Source: Polydactylus sextarius
Lineage: Eukaryota > Chordata > Actinopteri > Polynemidae
Direction of reading: 5' to 3'
Assembly: GCA_016801845.1 (NCBI GenBank)
Contig: CM028910.1
Coordinates: forward strand, 10,508,629-10,572,628
Length of the DNA: 64,000 nt
This document shows, in pieces, positions 24,218 to 37,400 of the stretch; the stretch's first letter is position 1, and the number at the start of each line of letters is the position of its first letter. The translations under genes were made by a program, and so were the position numbers. The notes under the pieces are model-generated. The model had not been told where the DNA came from, searched no databases, and worked only from the letters and a program-made list of their open reading frames with translations.

Positions 24218-27200
24218 ATGGTAAGTTCACTTCTGTGCTCAAATAGCGCAGGTTCTGCTCTGCAGCTTCTCAGACGCTACGTGACAACTGCAGGGATGAT
24301 CACTGGGGCTAACCTTGAAAGAGGAAAAAATATAATGCAGCAGGGTTTTTTCTAGAGTATAATGTGCGTGTGAAGTAGCTGATTTAGTAACTCTGCTTCA
24401 CTGGGGCCTGGTTTCATGTTCAGTTGTTATGTACTGCAGCAGTGCTGTTTTATAGAGGGGCGATTATTCACAGGTGACACTGACAATGCAGCAGAGCATA
24501 ACAGTAGCAGTAAAATATCTACCTGACTCTTTTGCCTTTTATGTTGTGGTTATGATGATCATATTCATATGACAAACCTCTGTGTTTAGCATGTTGTCAT
24601 TTTTTGGGGGGTGAGGGCTACGTCCTTTACATTCCATTATGAGTTGATGCAGCATTGTCACTGTTGTTATGTACAGTATACTGGGTCAAAGCACACAGGC
24701 CAGTCACTGAGCTGCTTTGAGAATCCCCTACACACTCAGCTTGTAAAGATAATGAGCACTTGACCAGAATAAGCAGCAGCAACATCCAGGAGGACCTGTG
24801 TTTTTCAGCAAGGTGATCCATCACTGGTTGGAGGAGATTGCTCATATGCGCTAATGAGATATTTCAAATGAGCCATAGCCTCTTTCTGCCCTTCTTCTAT
24901 ATGTACAGAAAGCACAACCTACACTTTAGGTTTGTTTATTGTTATTCTAGCCTGCATAGGTTCCTTTGTTTTTAACTGACCCATACTAATGCTAATGTCT
25001 CCCTCCCTCAAAACTTCATATTCCTTCATTTGGCACTCAGCATTAAGGACAAAAAGTGCCAAACAAACTTTAAGCTTTGACAATCCTCCGTGGACTATCT
25101 CTCCTTTTCATATTGAGGCTGTAAGCTACAGAGCTGGCAGGTCAAAGCTAATGTGTGCAGCAGACTGCTGAGCTCTTTGAAAGCATGACTCAAACCAAAC
25201 GCAGCAACTTTATTGTTGTTGTTGTTATTGTTGAGAAAGTTGAAGTCGAAGTTTGTCGATTTGTCTGTTGCCTTTTTTCTAAAAGCTACCTTAAACACCT
25301 GAGACTGAATTCTTTTGGTGCAATGTTTGGAGTTTTTGTATTTATATCACTTCAAAAAATGTGGAGGCTAAATTTGGTTGCTAATGTTTCATCCATTATT
25401 GTGTACATACAGTTAATCACTGTCTCATACCAAGGTTGCTGCTGACATCAACTCTATAGCGTGAACACCATGAGGTCACGTTGTTGTCCTCGATATTTCT
25501 GCTTCTCCTAACCAACATATTTTTAGGTCTCAATGGTGCCCCTGGAATATAACTGGGCCTATTTTATTTTCCAAGTGTCTCAACTTCAGGTGAGTCTGTG
25601 ATGCTCTTGTTTCTCTGCTGTGTCCTTTCCCTGCAGTTCTCAAAGTGGTCTCAGCCTCTGGCTTTGGGGAAAATATCCTTTGTGGTTTTCATCCTGACCT
25701 CTGCCCTCTCAGTGACTTCACTGCCTGCCGACACAGAGAAGGGACGGAGAAAAGTGGTGCACGTTCTTGGTGAGGACGTTTTATTCTTTTATTTTGTTTC
25801 TTACAGCTCTCACTGGTGAAGTGATGTTGCATGGCCTAAATGTGCCCACATTATTTGAGATACACATGCATGGACATGGACAATTGCTCTGAGGGAACAA
25901 GGGAGGCCAAACTTCCTCTAACATTTCACACAATAAATGGTCAAATATGCACTGCTGAATTAACATTAAATTGGGATTGATAATGTCAAAACTGAAAGCA
26001 TTCTAGAATGTGTACAATTTCATGACTAAGTCTTTTTCACTCTGTTTGTCCAACACAATTTTCAGATGATTTTGAATACACTGTGTCTGAAACCCGGCAA
26101 GCTTCTATGAGTTTCTATGCAATGCTTTTTTTTCAATGCGGTGAAGCCAGGTGGTGACTGGATAAATGCTGAAAATCGTCATTCCCTTTGAAGCCAGGCT
26201 TTACTAGGGGTGAATGGAGCAGTGCTGGCAATGAAGCCAGGCTTTCGCATGATGATTGGTGGAACTGTCTTAAAAGGCTGAACTCGTTTCTTAGATAGCT
26301 CATTTTACACATCGTATATATTACACTGTAAATAAAACATACTAATTACCATAAAGTTATTGAGTTTGTTGTTTAAGTTTTGTTAGTTTGTTCAAAATCA
26401 TATCATATCTCCTAGTGAAGTTGTAAAGGGAAACTATAGCCTGCTAGTTAGCGTGCTAGCATGCAGCCTCATTTTAACTTTCCTTTTATTAGTAACTGTC
26501 AGGCTACAATAAGATACATTTTATAATGTACACCTAAATGAACTTCCCCTTTTTGAAAGAAAAGCAGCCACCGGTGACATGCATTTATATAATCTCCTAG
26601 GTGAATGACTTAGCTCTGAGGTATTCGTCTGTTGACTGGACTATGAGAAATCCGATGCATTGACTCGCCAAGAAAACTGATGACATGAGGGATTAAAACA
26701 GGCGTCTGCGTAAGACCTCCCTGTCTATATTATCTACAAACCAGAAGTCGACAGAAAAACAGTTGTTCTTTTATTAGAAGAGTATAAAGCTCAGTACTTA
26801 CATCAATATTCCTTCACTAAAATAAACACAGCAATATGCAACATATAAATAATTTAAAATGTAAACACAGTTACTGAGAAATAATAATAGCTTCAAAGCT
26901 TGTCTTTAAAGTAAAAATACAATGTAGACTGTCCTTATTCCATATGTAATTTATTACAGGGCAATTATTACCAATGCATACATTTACAGGAGTCACTCAA
27001 TGATGCAGCAGGTTGACTTTTTTTGGTAGTAGAATGGCAGCATTTATTATATACTCTCATTACTCAGCTGCTGGATAAATGTAGTGGCGTGGATGGCCTC
27101 TGAATTGTAGTGAATTGGAAGCATGAATTAGCAAAAAAAATGGATGAGTAATAATTGTAGCTCAATAAATAGCTTCAATAAATAGCATCTCAAAGATTTA

Positions 27201-30200
27201 CTTAAAGTTGCAATGATTTTTGGCCACTAGGGGATGCAACAACTTCACAACAAGCATAAATGCGTTTTAAAATAACTAGCAGACAAAATGATTCAATTGC
27301 AGTTGTGTTTCAGACAAAGCAGTCCAGTATAAGCTTTTCTTTTCTCTCTGTTTTGGTTTCAACTAAGTCTTCACTTAGTTGTCTGTCAGCTTTTGGATTT
27401 ATTAGAGCTTCCCTGATAAACACCTGAATACTGATGTTTTGATCTTCATGTCCACAGCTTTTCACACTGACACTCTGACCAACCAGTGGGAGTCACTAGT
27501 GCAATGTGAGGGGCATTAATGCCCCCATCACCCATCTGCAAACACCAGTAATTAAGAGCAGAGCCGCTGCTAGTGTCACCTTAATGAAATGGCAACATGG
27601 TGTTGTTTGTCTTAACATCAATGTATTGAAGTGCTGCCTTCACTGTTGGGAAATAATGTGCTCAGAGTTTTGATAAAACACTACTTGATACTTTCATGGC
27701 TGCTGGTGGTAAACAACTTTGCAGAGAGCAGTGACAGGAGAGGGAGGACTAATTGCTGGCTGGCAGGGATAATTGTAGGTGCCTTTATCTGGTCACAACG
27801 TAGGAGAAAACCTTTTGCAGCCACTCATTAAATGTTTTAAATGTTTACGCCACGCTTGTCGTGTGTTGCTCTTGGGTTGCCTAGGTGCACACATACTCTC
27901 TCTTGCACACATGCGCCTGAACAAATGTCTGCCAGAAATGCAAACTAGGTCTTGTTGCTGCCCACTTGGACAGTGAGGCTTGACCATTAGTCTTGGGTCA
28001 GTCTGGTGAAGTGCTCTCAGCAGAGGTTGAGGATGGAGTTTTGGAGTGAGTAATCTGACAATATGGGCACAAGACAGACTGAACTTTATACTTTAATCAG
28101 AAAAAAGTTCTTCACCCTTGATAAGCCAACTGTTCAGGCACTAATGTTGCATCACAAGCAAACAGCTCAGGCCTTATTAGCTGACACTGATACTGGCAGT
28201 GTCAAGGGTGACAGTGGTGGAAGGACTTGAAAGCAGTTATTTCTGTGGTAGCGTAGCAAAACAAAACAAAACAAAACAAAAACTATATCAACCTCTAATT
28301 TAACCAAGTTGAATGTAACATATAGATAAACTGACCATATCAGCCTTTGTATTAATGAAAAGCATAAAAGTTACAAACATAAATCAAAACCCATTTGTGA
28401 GAAAATGTTTTAATTATATTCCTTCGCACACAGAGGATGACACTGGCGCAGTCATTGTGCAGACAGCTCCTGGTAAAGTGGTGACACATCGCGGTGGCTC
28501 CATTACACTGCCCTGTAGATTCCATCATGAGCCGGAAAACACCGACCCGTCTCGCATCCGCATTAAATGGACCAAAGTGACAGATGCACTGCAGTTTGAG
28601 GATGTTTTTGTGGCACTCGGAAGGTAAATTAATCTGCATCTGGATTATTGTTATATTATTATATTGATCAGCATCTATTGATCCACCGCTGTAGGGTCCT
28701 AATCACCAATTCTGTATGTTTTATATTAGTTTTTATTGATTTACTTTCACTACCATAGTATACTGTAGACTAATTATTATAAGCTGTGTTTCTATGGAGA
28801 AAGTATTTTTATGAATCCACTAAAAAAAAAAATACACAAAGCTTTTTTTAGAGGCTGTCAAGTAAATCATGTGTCTGGGGTCTACCTGTGAATAATTACT
28901 TGCATTGTGCTTTTCTTAGCTTTAAAGAACTTAAATTTCTTTGAAATCTCTCCAGGCAGCAGCGTGTATTTGGAGGGTACCGTGGCCGTGTGTTTTTGGA
29001 GCAGGCAGGACCTGGTGACGCATCAGTGATCATCCAAAATGTCACGTTGGAGGATTATGGTCGCTATGAGTGTGAAGTCACCAATGACATGGAAGACGAC
29101 ACAGGATTTGTCAACCTTGACCTAGAAGGTCAGCAATCAGATCCATCTGGAGGAGATGTCGTCTATTACATCTATTACATACCAAACATCTAATTAGTGG
29201 TTGTACTGTTTCACTTTACATGGGGAATGAAGTGAAATTTAGAATTTTACAGCTTCACACTGAACAGTAAACTTGTTTCTGTCAACTGTAGGAGTGGTAT
29301 TCCCCTACTACCCCCGTGAGGGGCGCTATAAGCTCAACTACCACCAGGCTGAAGATGCTTGCAAAATGCAGGATTCCATCCTGGCCTCCCACTCTCAGCT
29401 GCACAAGGTGAATTCACACCATCTCTGCAGGTCAAACATGGACAGTCTGTCATGTTTGAAGCAGAAAAAGGCCACAAATTACTAGTGAGGATCTATGTAG
29501 AGCTATAGCCTTTAGCTATAATGATGCCCTTATGGGTTACGACCCTTAGTCATAAACAGTTTTAGAGCAGCAGTGAGTCTCAAATTAAGAATATGCATAA
29601 GACCAGACTAGAACTTTTACTGCAGGTCCCTCCCCCCGTTTTAACAATCCCCACACATTAAAGACAAGAGTAACGGAGTAATGTCAGAGGAGATAAACCT
29701 TGTTCTCTCTTTTCTTTATAATATCTTAAATTTCTCAGTATGACCCACTAACCTACATCATCTCCTTTCACAGGCCTGGCTGGAAGGATTGGACTGGTGT
29801 AATGCTGGATGGTTGGAGGACGGCTCAGTCCAGTACCCAATCGCTCATCCTAGAGACCAGTGCGGTCGGAAGGACACCCCTGCTGGTGTTCGTAACTATG
29901 GCTACAGGCACAAGGAGGATGAACGTTATGATGCTTTCTGTTTCACTTCCAAGCTTAATGGTGAGGAATGAGAGAAATGTTTGGGTTGGTAGGTTTCCAC
30001 ATGCATGTGTGTATCTGATGATCAGAGACACTCAAACACAAACATCCAGCATCTGTGGCACCGTGACTGGAAGAGAACGAGACACTAGCGGAGCTGGATT
30101 GTTGCGATACTGTATAGAAAGAGGATGTATCACGAGTGGTGGACAGTAGGGAATTGAAGCCCATGTCTCTAATCACTGCCTGTGATCTTGCCTGCCTTAG

Positions 30201-32406
30201 GCCATTGGATTTAGATCAAGCTGTTTTGATTCAGCCCTGCTAGGGCCATGCCGTCCGCTGGGTGCCAGGCATCGCCTTTCATCTCCCAGTTCTTTGATTT
30301 ACGTCACATTCCCTCAGAGAGTCTGAGTGTCTCCATCACACATGTCACCTTGGGGTTCATAAACTTAGTCAAACTTGGGAAATCAGGAGACTGGATAAGA
30401 TGTTTGTTGCTGTTGTTGTTGTTGTTACATTGAAACAAGTCAATATCAAAGTTTAGGTTAGCAACTAAAAACAGGGAGAAACAGCTAACATGTTTTTGTC
30501 AAAGAGCCCAAAATCCAGCTCAGATCTTATTAAATGACACCTGGCCAGTTCCCTGACACCTTCATCTAAAGTCCTGGCAACTTCCATTATTCCAAGTACA
30601 TAAATCTGATTAGCAGTGTCATACATTATGTGGGTCAGTTGGCTTTCAAAAGAATCCACAAGGTGTTTACTGACCTTCCCCCTCATTTTATTGGCCCTCT
30701 TTCTGTTTCTGTCATCCAGGTTTGTTCACTGACATATCCAGGATCACTCAGCAGGTGGGTGATCAGGCTACACTGGTTCTCCCACCTGCCAAATCCCACT
30801 TTAACCCCTGGATGTAAAATGTTAATTAGTGAGCTTTAGAGGTGTTAGGTGGATTTATTTTAGCTTCAAATGAAGCCAAACTCTCTCCTTTTTCTTCCAG
30901 TCTGTGTGATAAACTAAGCTAAGCTAAGATAACTGAAGTGGTATCAACCTTATTATTTACCCCTTGCAAAAAAAGCAATAAGCTTAAAATGAGCGTGTAA
31001 GAGTTCGCCTTATTAGTAAAACATGTCGCATCAACAATTTCACTGAATTTATAAAAAATCAGTTTGGAAAAATGTGACTTCAAGCCAGCATGGACGTCTT
31101 TGAAGTTTGAAAGAGAATTCAAAACTTCTCATGAATTCTAAAAACTAAATAGACAATGCACTTCATTTGAATCACAAGCCAATTCTGGGACAGCCTTAGA
31201 TATAAAAAAGAAACGATTCTCTCCCTCAGTGAGAAAAGGGACAGAAACCCTAAATGATTGCTCATGGTTTCCCTTGTGTGTTAATTATTGTGGACAGTCT
31301 GTTGTGGGCGGGAGGTTTCAGCAGTGGTCGTGACCGATACTGCTGCTCATTCCAGCTGGAAGATATTTACTGAATGTCCCCTGGGGAAATATGAGACAAT
31401 ATTCTGCCTCTCTAATAGCCACAAGTCACATAAACAAGCACAAAATCAATAGCTGAGCCAAGTGCAAAGCTGAGGTTGTGGACATGATTTTCATGATAGC
31501 GCTTGCTCAAAGACTTCTTTTTCCTTTTTTTCTTTTTTTTGGGGTGGGAGGCTCTTTATCCATTGCTTCTTTCTTAGATGATCCTAGCTTGTGATGCAGC
31601 TCACTTCACCAAAACAATTCAGCCAATCAGGAAACCCATTTTTTTAATACCGTGAGGAGAAAAGTCTCCCCAGAGTTGAGATGAAAGAAAAAAATGGAAG
31701 CCTTTTAAGAGTAATGTTGAGTTAGAGAACTGTCTGCTGACAGGGTATTGCCTTCGATTTTGAGCAGCTGCCCTGACAGTTTTTTTTGAATGAGTTGATA
31801 TTCTAAACACAATCAGGTGGAGAGGCCAGGAAAACTCAGAATATCTACCCTCGGGGCCCAGCTTGTCTCTAGGGCTTCCCTCTCTCTCACTCACTTTTTT
31901 CTCTTTTTTTCTATTTTCCTACTGAACAACGCACTTGCTCTGTTTCCCTTCGCTTCTTCACATGTTTTCACAACAAACATCCTCTTTTCTCTCTTTATAT
32001 ATATATCCCCCCAGGCAAAGTGTACTTCCTCAAACGATTCAAGAAGGTGAACTATGTGGAGGCGGCGAAGGCTTGTGTGCGAGATGGTTCTGTGGTGGCC
32101 AAAGTGGGTCAACTGTACGCAGGGTGGAAGTTTCAGCTCCTGGATCGTTGCGAAGCCGGTTGGCTGGAGGACGGCAGCGTCCGTTATCCCATAGTCAACC
32201 CACGTTCTCGCTGTGGTGGATCCCAGCCAGGTGTCCGACACTTGGGCTTCCCTGATAAAAAATTCCGCCTCTATGGCGTCTACTGCTTCCGCAAGAACAA
32301 GGATGAAGGAGCAGGTGCTGCCGAACCAACAAAAAGCCTCACAGATAGTTTTACAAGGAGGAACAGCGGCAACAGCATCCCCATGAATGTCACGAGGGCG
32401 ATTTAA
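24218..32406 (+). CDS. hapln4: Hyaluronan and proteoglycan link protein 4, 7 coding exons, 397 aa
   Basis: Coding exons are 24218-24220, 25637-25769, 28434-28623, 28956-29128, 29292-29407, 29774-29960 and 32015-32406 (1194 nt, TAA stop); all junctions are GT-AG and in phase. The order is a signal peptide (hydrophobic FVVFILTSALSV), a basic GRRKVVHVL block typical of HAPLN4, an Ig-V domain (about residues 50-165; C73, W91, DYGRYEC with C148, N-glycosylation site N137), Link module 1 (about 167-266, with GLDWCNAGWLEDGSVQYP) and Link module 2 (about 268-361, with LLDRCEAGWLEDGSVRYP), then a short basic and Ser/Thr tail. The secreted protein stabilises lectican-hyaluronan complexes in brain matrix and perineuronal nets. 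The human protein is 402 aa. The next gene, ncan, converges on it and encodes a binding partner. Oddity: exon 1 contributes only the ATG. Confidence 0.95.
25770..28433 (+). other. hapln4 intron 2
   Basis: This 2.7 kb intron has no supported exon. It contains a region with three copies of gaagccagg (26140-26260) that looks repeat-derived, a GCTAGC-rich patch near 26440-26465, a fragment of a widespread fish repeat near 27205-27245 (gatttttggccactagggg), and an AAAAC pentanucleotide run at about 28256-28281 just before exon 3. Confidence 0.5.
29961..32014 (+). other. hapln4 intron 6
   Basis: This 2 kb intron has no supported exon. It holds a TTG run near 30405-30427 and the repeat fragment at 30880-31000. 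Its acceptor is preceded by a T/C-rich tract and a short TA run. Confidence 0.5.
30880..31000 (+). repeat. Dispersed fish repeat fragment (CTAAGCTAAGCTAAG type)
   Basis: It contains the signature gataaactaagctaagctaa followed by gtggtatcaaccttatt and gcaataagcttaaaatg, as in an abundant teleost interspersed repeat. It sits in the last hapln4 intron. Confidence 0.4.
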
Positions 32407-33385
32407 AGTGGAAAGACTGAGAGCAGCAGTAGCAGCAGAGGGGAAGCATTTTTAGATTTGACTGCAACAACTGTCGCCTAGCAGCCAGACTCCATTCATT
32501 GCTTTTAAAGTAACACACTTGCACACAAGATGTACTCAGATTTGCCAGAGAAAAGGGAGTCTATGTAAAATTAAGTCTGACATCTTTAATGGGATGATTT
32601 TCCCTTTGTCTACAGTTAGTCAATCATCTTAAGGAGCGAGTATGTTAGCACATCTGTCGCCGGAAAACTGTAAGATTAAACAGCAGTGCGATCATCACTC
32701 AGGCACACATCAGATAAGAGAGTCTGCCATGAATATCCTTGTTTACATGAGTCTGTATGTGTGTGAGAGAGAAAGCAAGAGAGAGTGTGGAACATATTTT
32801 TGGCCCCTGCTGTGGCTCCTGAGCACTGAGCCCCGGTCTGAGCCAGAATCCCAGTGCCAGGGTGAAAACATTCATTATCGGGTGAGACGGGATGATCTGA
32901 CTCACTGTATGGAGAAAATCCAAGATCCTCTGTTAAGTTTTGATTGTACAAAGTGTAATTGCCTGTAACTGGGTGCCATGCTTGGTTAGCAACCTTCTGG
33001 CGCAATGCGAGTCATTTTTCTCATTAACTAAGACCTGGCAATCTCATCATCAGAGCTCAACAGAACAGGCAGAACAAGTAGTAAATATCGCCCTAGCTCT
33101 TAAAATACTTGCACTTTAAATACGTAGAGCTTTATTTTATGATAGCATCTTAGCTTAGAGTTCAGTGAGCATGTATTGTTTGGCTGAGAGTAGTCACTGA
33201 GGCTGAATTAGCAGAAATATAAAGCTACAATAATTGCTATTTACCTCACATACTGCACTTCTTAGCTACCTGGATCACAGATTGCTCTACGAACATTACA
33301 TGCACAAGCATTTATCACAGAGTATGTTTGTCACTGCAGACTGGATGAATGTTCTAGAGGACAAATAAATGACTTGAAATTGTTG
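32407..33385 (+). other. hapln4: hapln4 3' UTR (predicted)
   Basis: Noncoding sequence after the TAA stop, ending just past the first convincing polyadenylation signal at 33364-33369. The exact cleavage site is inferred. No other feature is visible in it. Confidence 0.55.
33364..33369 (+). terminator. hapln4: Candidate poly(A) signal of hapln4
   Basis: This is an AATAAA hexamer followed within 25 nt by a GT-rich stretch (gaacgtgtttgtttgc), the usual downstream element. It gives a 3' UTR of about 1 kb. Confidence 0.5.
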
Positions 33386-33562
33386 ATATGAACGTGTTTG
33401 TTTGCAGTTTTTCTACATCAAGACACGACATACACAAAGAGGAGTTGGAGGAAATCAGAAGAGGAACATATCGAATGGTCCATTGCTCCCTTGCTGGGAA
33501 GGTGAGATTCACTAAATGGTCTAATGAGTTTAGAGTAATGGACATGGGAAGCATTTAAATAT

Positions 33563-33755
33563 ATGGAGCTTTTATCAAAAGCACTTTACAATGTGTCTTA
33601 TTCATACACTCACATATCAATGGCATCATGCAGCTTTGGAGGCCACATGCCTAACCAGCATGAGCAATTAGAGGTTCAGTGTCTTGACAGGACACATCAG
33701 GGGATTGACTGTGATTTTTAGCAGTCAGTCCCCTGCATCTACTGAGCCACAGCCA
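33563..33755 (-). mobile_element. Degenerate tRNA-derived SINE
   Basis: The right end on the minus strand reads ggctgtggctcagtagatgc, which resembles a tRNA box A. The body (aaagcactttacaatgtg, then gagcaattagaggttcagtg on the + strand) matches the layout of a common teleost tRNA-SINE. It is heavily diverged. Confidence 0.45.
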
Positions 33756-33869
33756 CCTACCGTCTCCAAAGTGAAGTCTACTACGGGAGTCTCTGAAACA
33801 GCCAATAACATTAGCATCATAGCTAAATCACACATCACAAAGCCTGATATCTGAACTTTGTTTTTCTGC

Positions 33870-34465
33870 TCTAAATGTGACTATACCTTAAGTCTGTATA
33901 CTGTGGTGCATTAGCTAACATAACATACTAACATGTGCACAGTGACATTACTAACATTAAGGTAACAATATAGTAACAGGTGTAATTTTTAGCATCCTAG
34001 TTTAGCCTGCTAGGATTAATTAGCATGACACACAGCTGAGGTTGATGACAATGTCATTGGCATGTAGGTGTAATATAATAAATGAATTTTTAATTCAAGG
34101 GATCGACAAAGCTATTACAAATTATCCTGAGGGTAACATGCATGTTTGCACTGTAGTTCACGTTCACGACCATACTGTATATAAAATAGCTGTTGACACA
34201 TTTTACTCAAAACCACTCTGTGTCAGTGTCTTGAAGAGTTGTGAAAAGCTGTGGTAACACTATAGGCTGAAGGGTATATCCTCTGGGAACCACAAGGATT
34301 TCTACCACATTTGATCACAATTCCTTCAATAGTTGTTGAGACATTTGAACCTCACGGTGGCACTAGAGGAAAAGTCAAGAGATCATCAAAGTCAGTAAAC
34401 TTTATCCTCAGGGGATCATGAATAATATGCATAAAATTTCAAGGAAATCCATCCAATAGTAAAAT
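33870..34465 (+). repeat. Teleost dispersed repeat copy
   Basis: It carries the phrases ggtggcactagaggaaaag, tcatcaaagtcagtaaac and aaggaaatccatccaatag. These recur as a block in many percomorph genomes (recognised from memory). No coding sequence is present. Confidence 0.45.
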
Positions 34466-37400
34466 ATTTCCATTCCATGTGAGTATCCCAGCAGGATACT
34501 TCCAGTGAACCTAATGTTTTATTCTGGTGTGTATGTGCTTCATCCTTTGCCTTGTGTGTCTCAGTGTTTGCCACCGAGAGTAAGTGCTGAGCAGTGTACC
34601 CAACTCTGAGTGGGAGTGAGTTGGTGTTGCGCCAACACAGCAGAACAGACCATGTTATCGTCATAGCAACTGTCAGCATGTAATTAAAGTCAAGTTCATG
34701 CCAAGTCCAACAACATGAAATAATTACTGTGAGTGATGAACATAAACTCACCTATGTTTGCTGTGTACTGACAGCTCTGCATAGATTTTCAAAGAGAACA
34801 AGAAGCTCTGAAATGACCTGAATGATCACATCTAACAACTTGCTGAGTATTCTCACTGGCTCCATTGAGAGCCACAGTCACTAAATTAATAAGCAAAGTC
34901 CTGCTTGATGCACTATGACATATATAATTTATGGAGAATTATGTATTCCAGATTTCCGCACTGAAGTGATTTAGATCTATTTATGTGCTTCGAATTGTGA
35001 TGATAGCCCACTTGAAATTCACTTTGGATGGCATTTAGCAGCAGCTCCATCTTATGTAAAAGCGAGGTCATGATAAATAGCAGCCAATACTTCAGCTTTG
35101 ACTGCCAGCACTTTGGACAGATTTGGACAGAGCAAGAAAGACAGATCTGTACACAGTGTGATTTTTTTTGTGCTTTTGTTAATAAGAATGAGAACAGTTA
35201 ATAGTAGCTGAATGTTGGATACTCAAGACTACATACATTCCACACTAATGCCCTTGGTTAAAATATATTCATACTCTTTTTTCAATTATAAAAGAAATAT
35301 TCGATATAAAGGCAAGATGGGTAGTAGGATGGTGCAAAGACAGACATGCTGCAGAAAAGTGATTGAAACCTTTAAGCTAGTTTGCTCAGAAGAAGACTGG
35401 GCTGTCATATCGTGGAGTCTTCTCATCGCCTTTCCTACTGAGAATGAAATGAAATTAGATGACCCTATAACAACAGAGTAGTGCCACACAATAAATTCGA
35501 AAGGATGGGGTGATGCTGGTTCTTACTTGGCTCTCATTTATCAGGCTGTGACAGAGGCCCTGACCTCTGTCAGGCCAGAGAGAGAGAGGCAGAACGGAGG
35601 GGACAGGTCACAGAAAAGTGACAAGAGAAATTGAATGAAACAAGATTAATACCGGTCTTAATATGTCATTAGAAATGGATTTAATACCACAATACACGCT
35701 GCTGGTGCACTTCACAGGTGTTTGCACAGAAACACTGACATCCTCCTGATCTTCTCGGTACAGTCGGTCAAATTACACCATTAACATCCTTACAGACCTT
35801 TGTCATAGAGGACATTTTCAATCGCTATATTAAAAAAAAAAAGTCCCAACATAGTCCAGCTGAATACCTGTGCAGCCATTATTAACATTATTAAATATAC
35901 TTGTGCTTTCATGCTATCACATGGCAAAATGTCTGCTATTTTACTAAACAAAAGAAGGAAATGAACATGTATGAATCAGAAAACTGTTGTTATCTTCACA
36001 AGCTCAATAGTCAATAACGACCACAATCTAGGAGAATGAAGAGAAAATACCAACCATCATCACAGATTGAACATGTCAGACACTATAAATAATAAAAGCA
36101 TTGCAAAAATACTACAAAATTTCAAAATAACACATGGCAACTTAGCTCAGAGGAAACAATCTGACAGCTTTTCGTTTATGCATTGAAAAATGCTTTAATT
36201 TTCCAAAGCTATTGCTCCAGTTTGCTTGTGGCAGCTGACTTTTTCAGCAAATAATGTGGTGTGAGAAAATATTATGCCTTTTTACAGAAGCCAGGTCTTG
36301 TCTTGTGATTGCACTGACGTGCTCAGAAAACAGATTTTTTTCAGTCACTGCCTCCTTTTTTACCGGGTAAACATTAAGCCGTATGCATTTTAAACAATAT
36401 AAATAAACCTGCTGATGTCCATGGTAACTGTGTTACTGAAATATGAGAAAACCAAAACCTGTAACCTCATTGGAAATTTGTTTTGCTGATTCACAGTATT
36501 AAAGAAAGGATGTTTTCGTTAACGTCTGGAAGCTGAAGATATAGGAATGTATGAGCACACGATTCATTTATGGACAAAGTAAAATTTCAGGCTCAGACAG
36601 AAGCAGTGCAATGTTTAGAGATTATCCTCGCAGGAATTAAGTTTAACTTTGCATCAGACATCCACATTGTTATGATTGAACACATAAACAGACGCCCGAT
36701 CCATACAACATTAGCCCATGGGAAATAGCTTCTTAAATTACCCCGTCTCCCTAAACGATCTCCCTTAATGCCTCATGCATTCTGTGTATAATTTCGGCTG
36801 GTACATCTTATGCATTGAAAGCAGTGAGTTTGTGAAGATGGGTAATTGGCCAAATTGTGTGAGGTTTCCCCCCAGAGTGTGGCGTATATTAAACAGGCAG
36901 TAGTGTTGAGTCAATTCAAAGTGTGAACCATCTAATGGAGTGCATTGTGGGTATTGAATGGAGGAGTTTGCTTTGTCATCTATAGATGCCTTCTACATAA
37001 AAGTACACTTTAGTTTCACCACAGTCCAGCGACCATCTTCCCATGAGCTCTCTTCTTTGGTCGTGAGCTGTCACCCTCACCACATCAAAAGTGAGTCACG
37101 CTAGTTTACTCACTGGGCACTTTCAGCAATCCTGGACTGGGTCAAAAGAGAGTAGTGGGAGGTTAATGAAACAGTTCAAACCATTTGTGTGGGAATAAGG
37201 TTGTGTGCATGTGGGTATGGGTATGTGTTTGTGTGTCTGTTACGAAGAGATGAAGGAAAAGGAGACAGCCTCAGCAGAAATACAAAGTCGCAGGGAAGGG
37301 CAGGGTGAAAGGCAGGCTGGGAAAGCAACACAGAGAATAAGAAGTGTGGAAGAGCGATAGGTTGGAGAAAGAGGTTGGAGGGAATAAAATGAAGGCAGAG

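Noticed and set aside
29802..30149. 115-codon + strand frame over hapln4 exon 6
   Set aside because: It is a shifted frame of the first Link-module exon. The true frame reads GLDWCNAGWLEDGS and ends at a GT donor at 29961.
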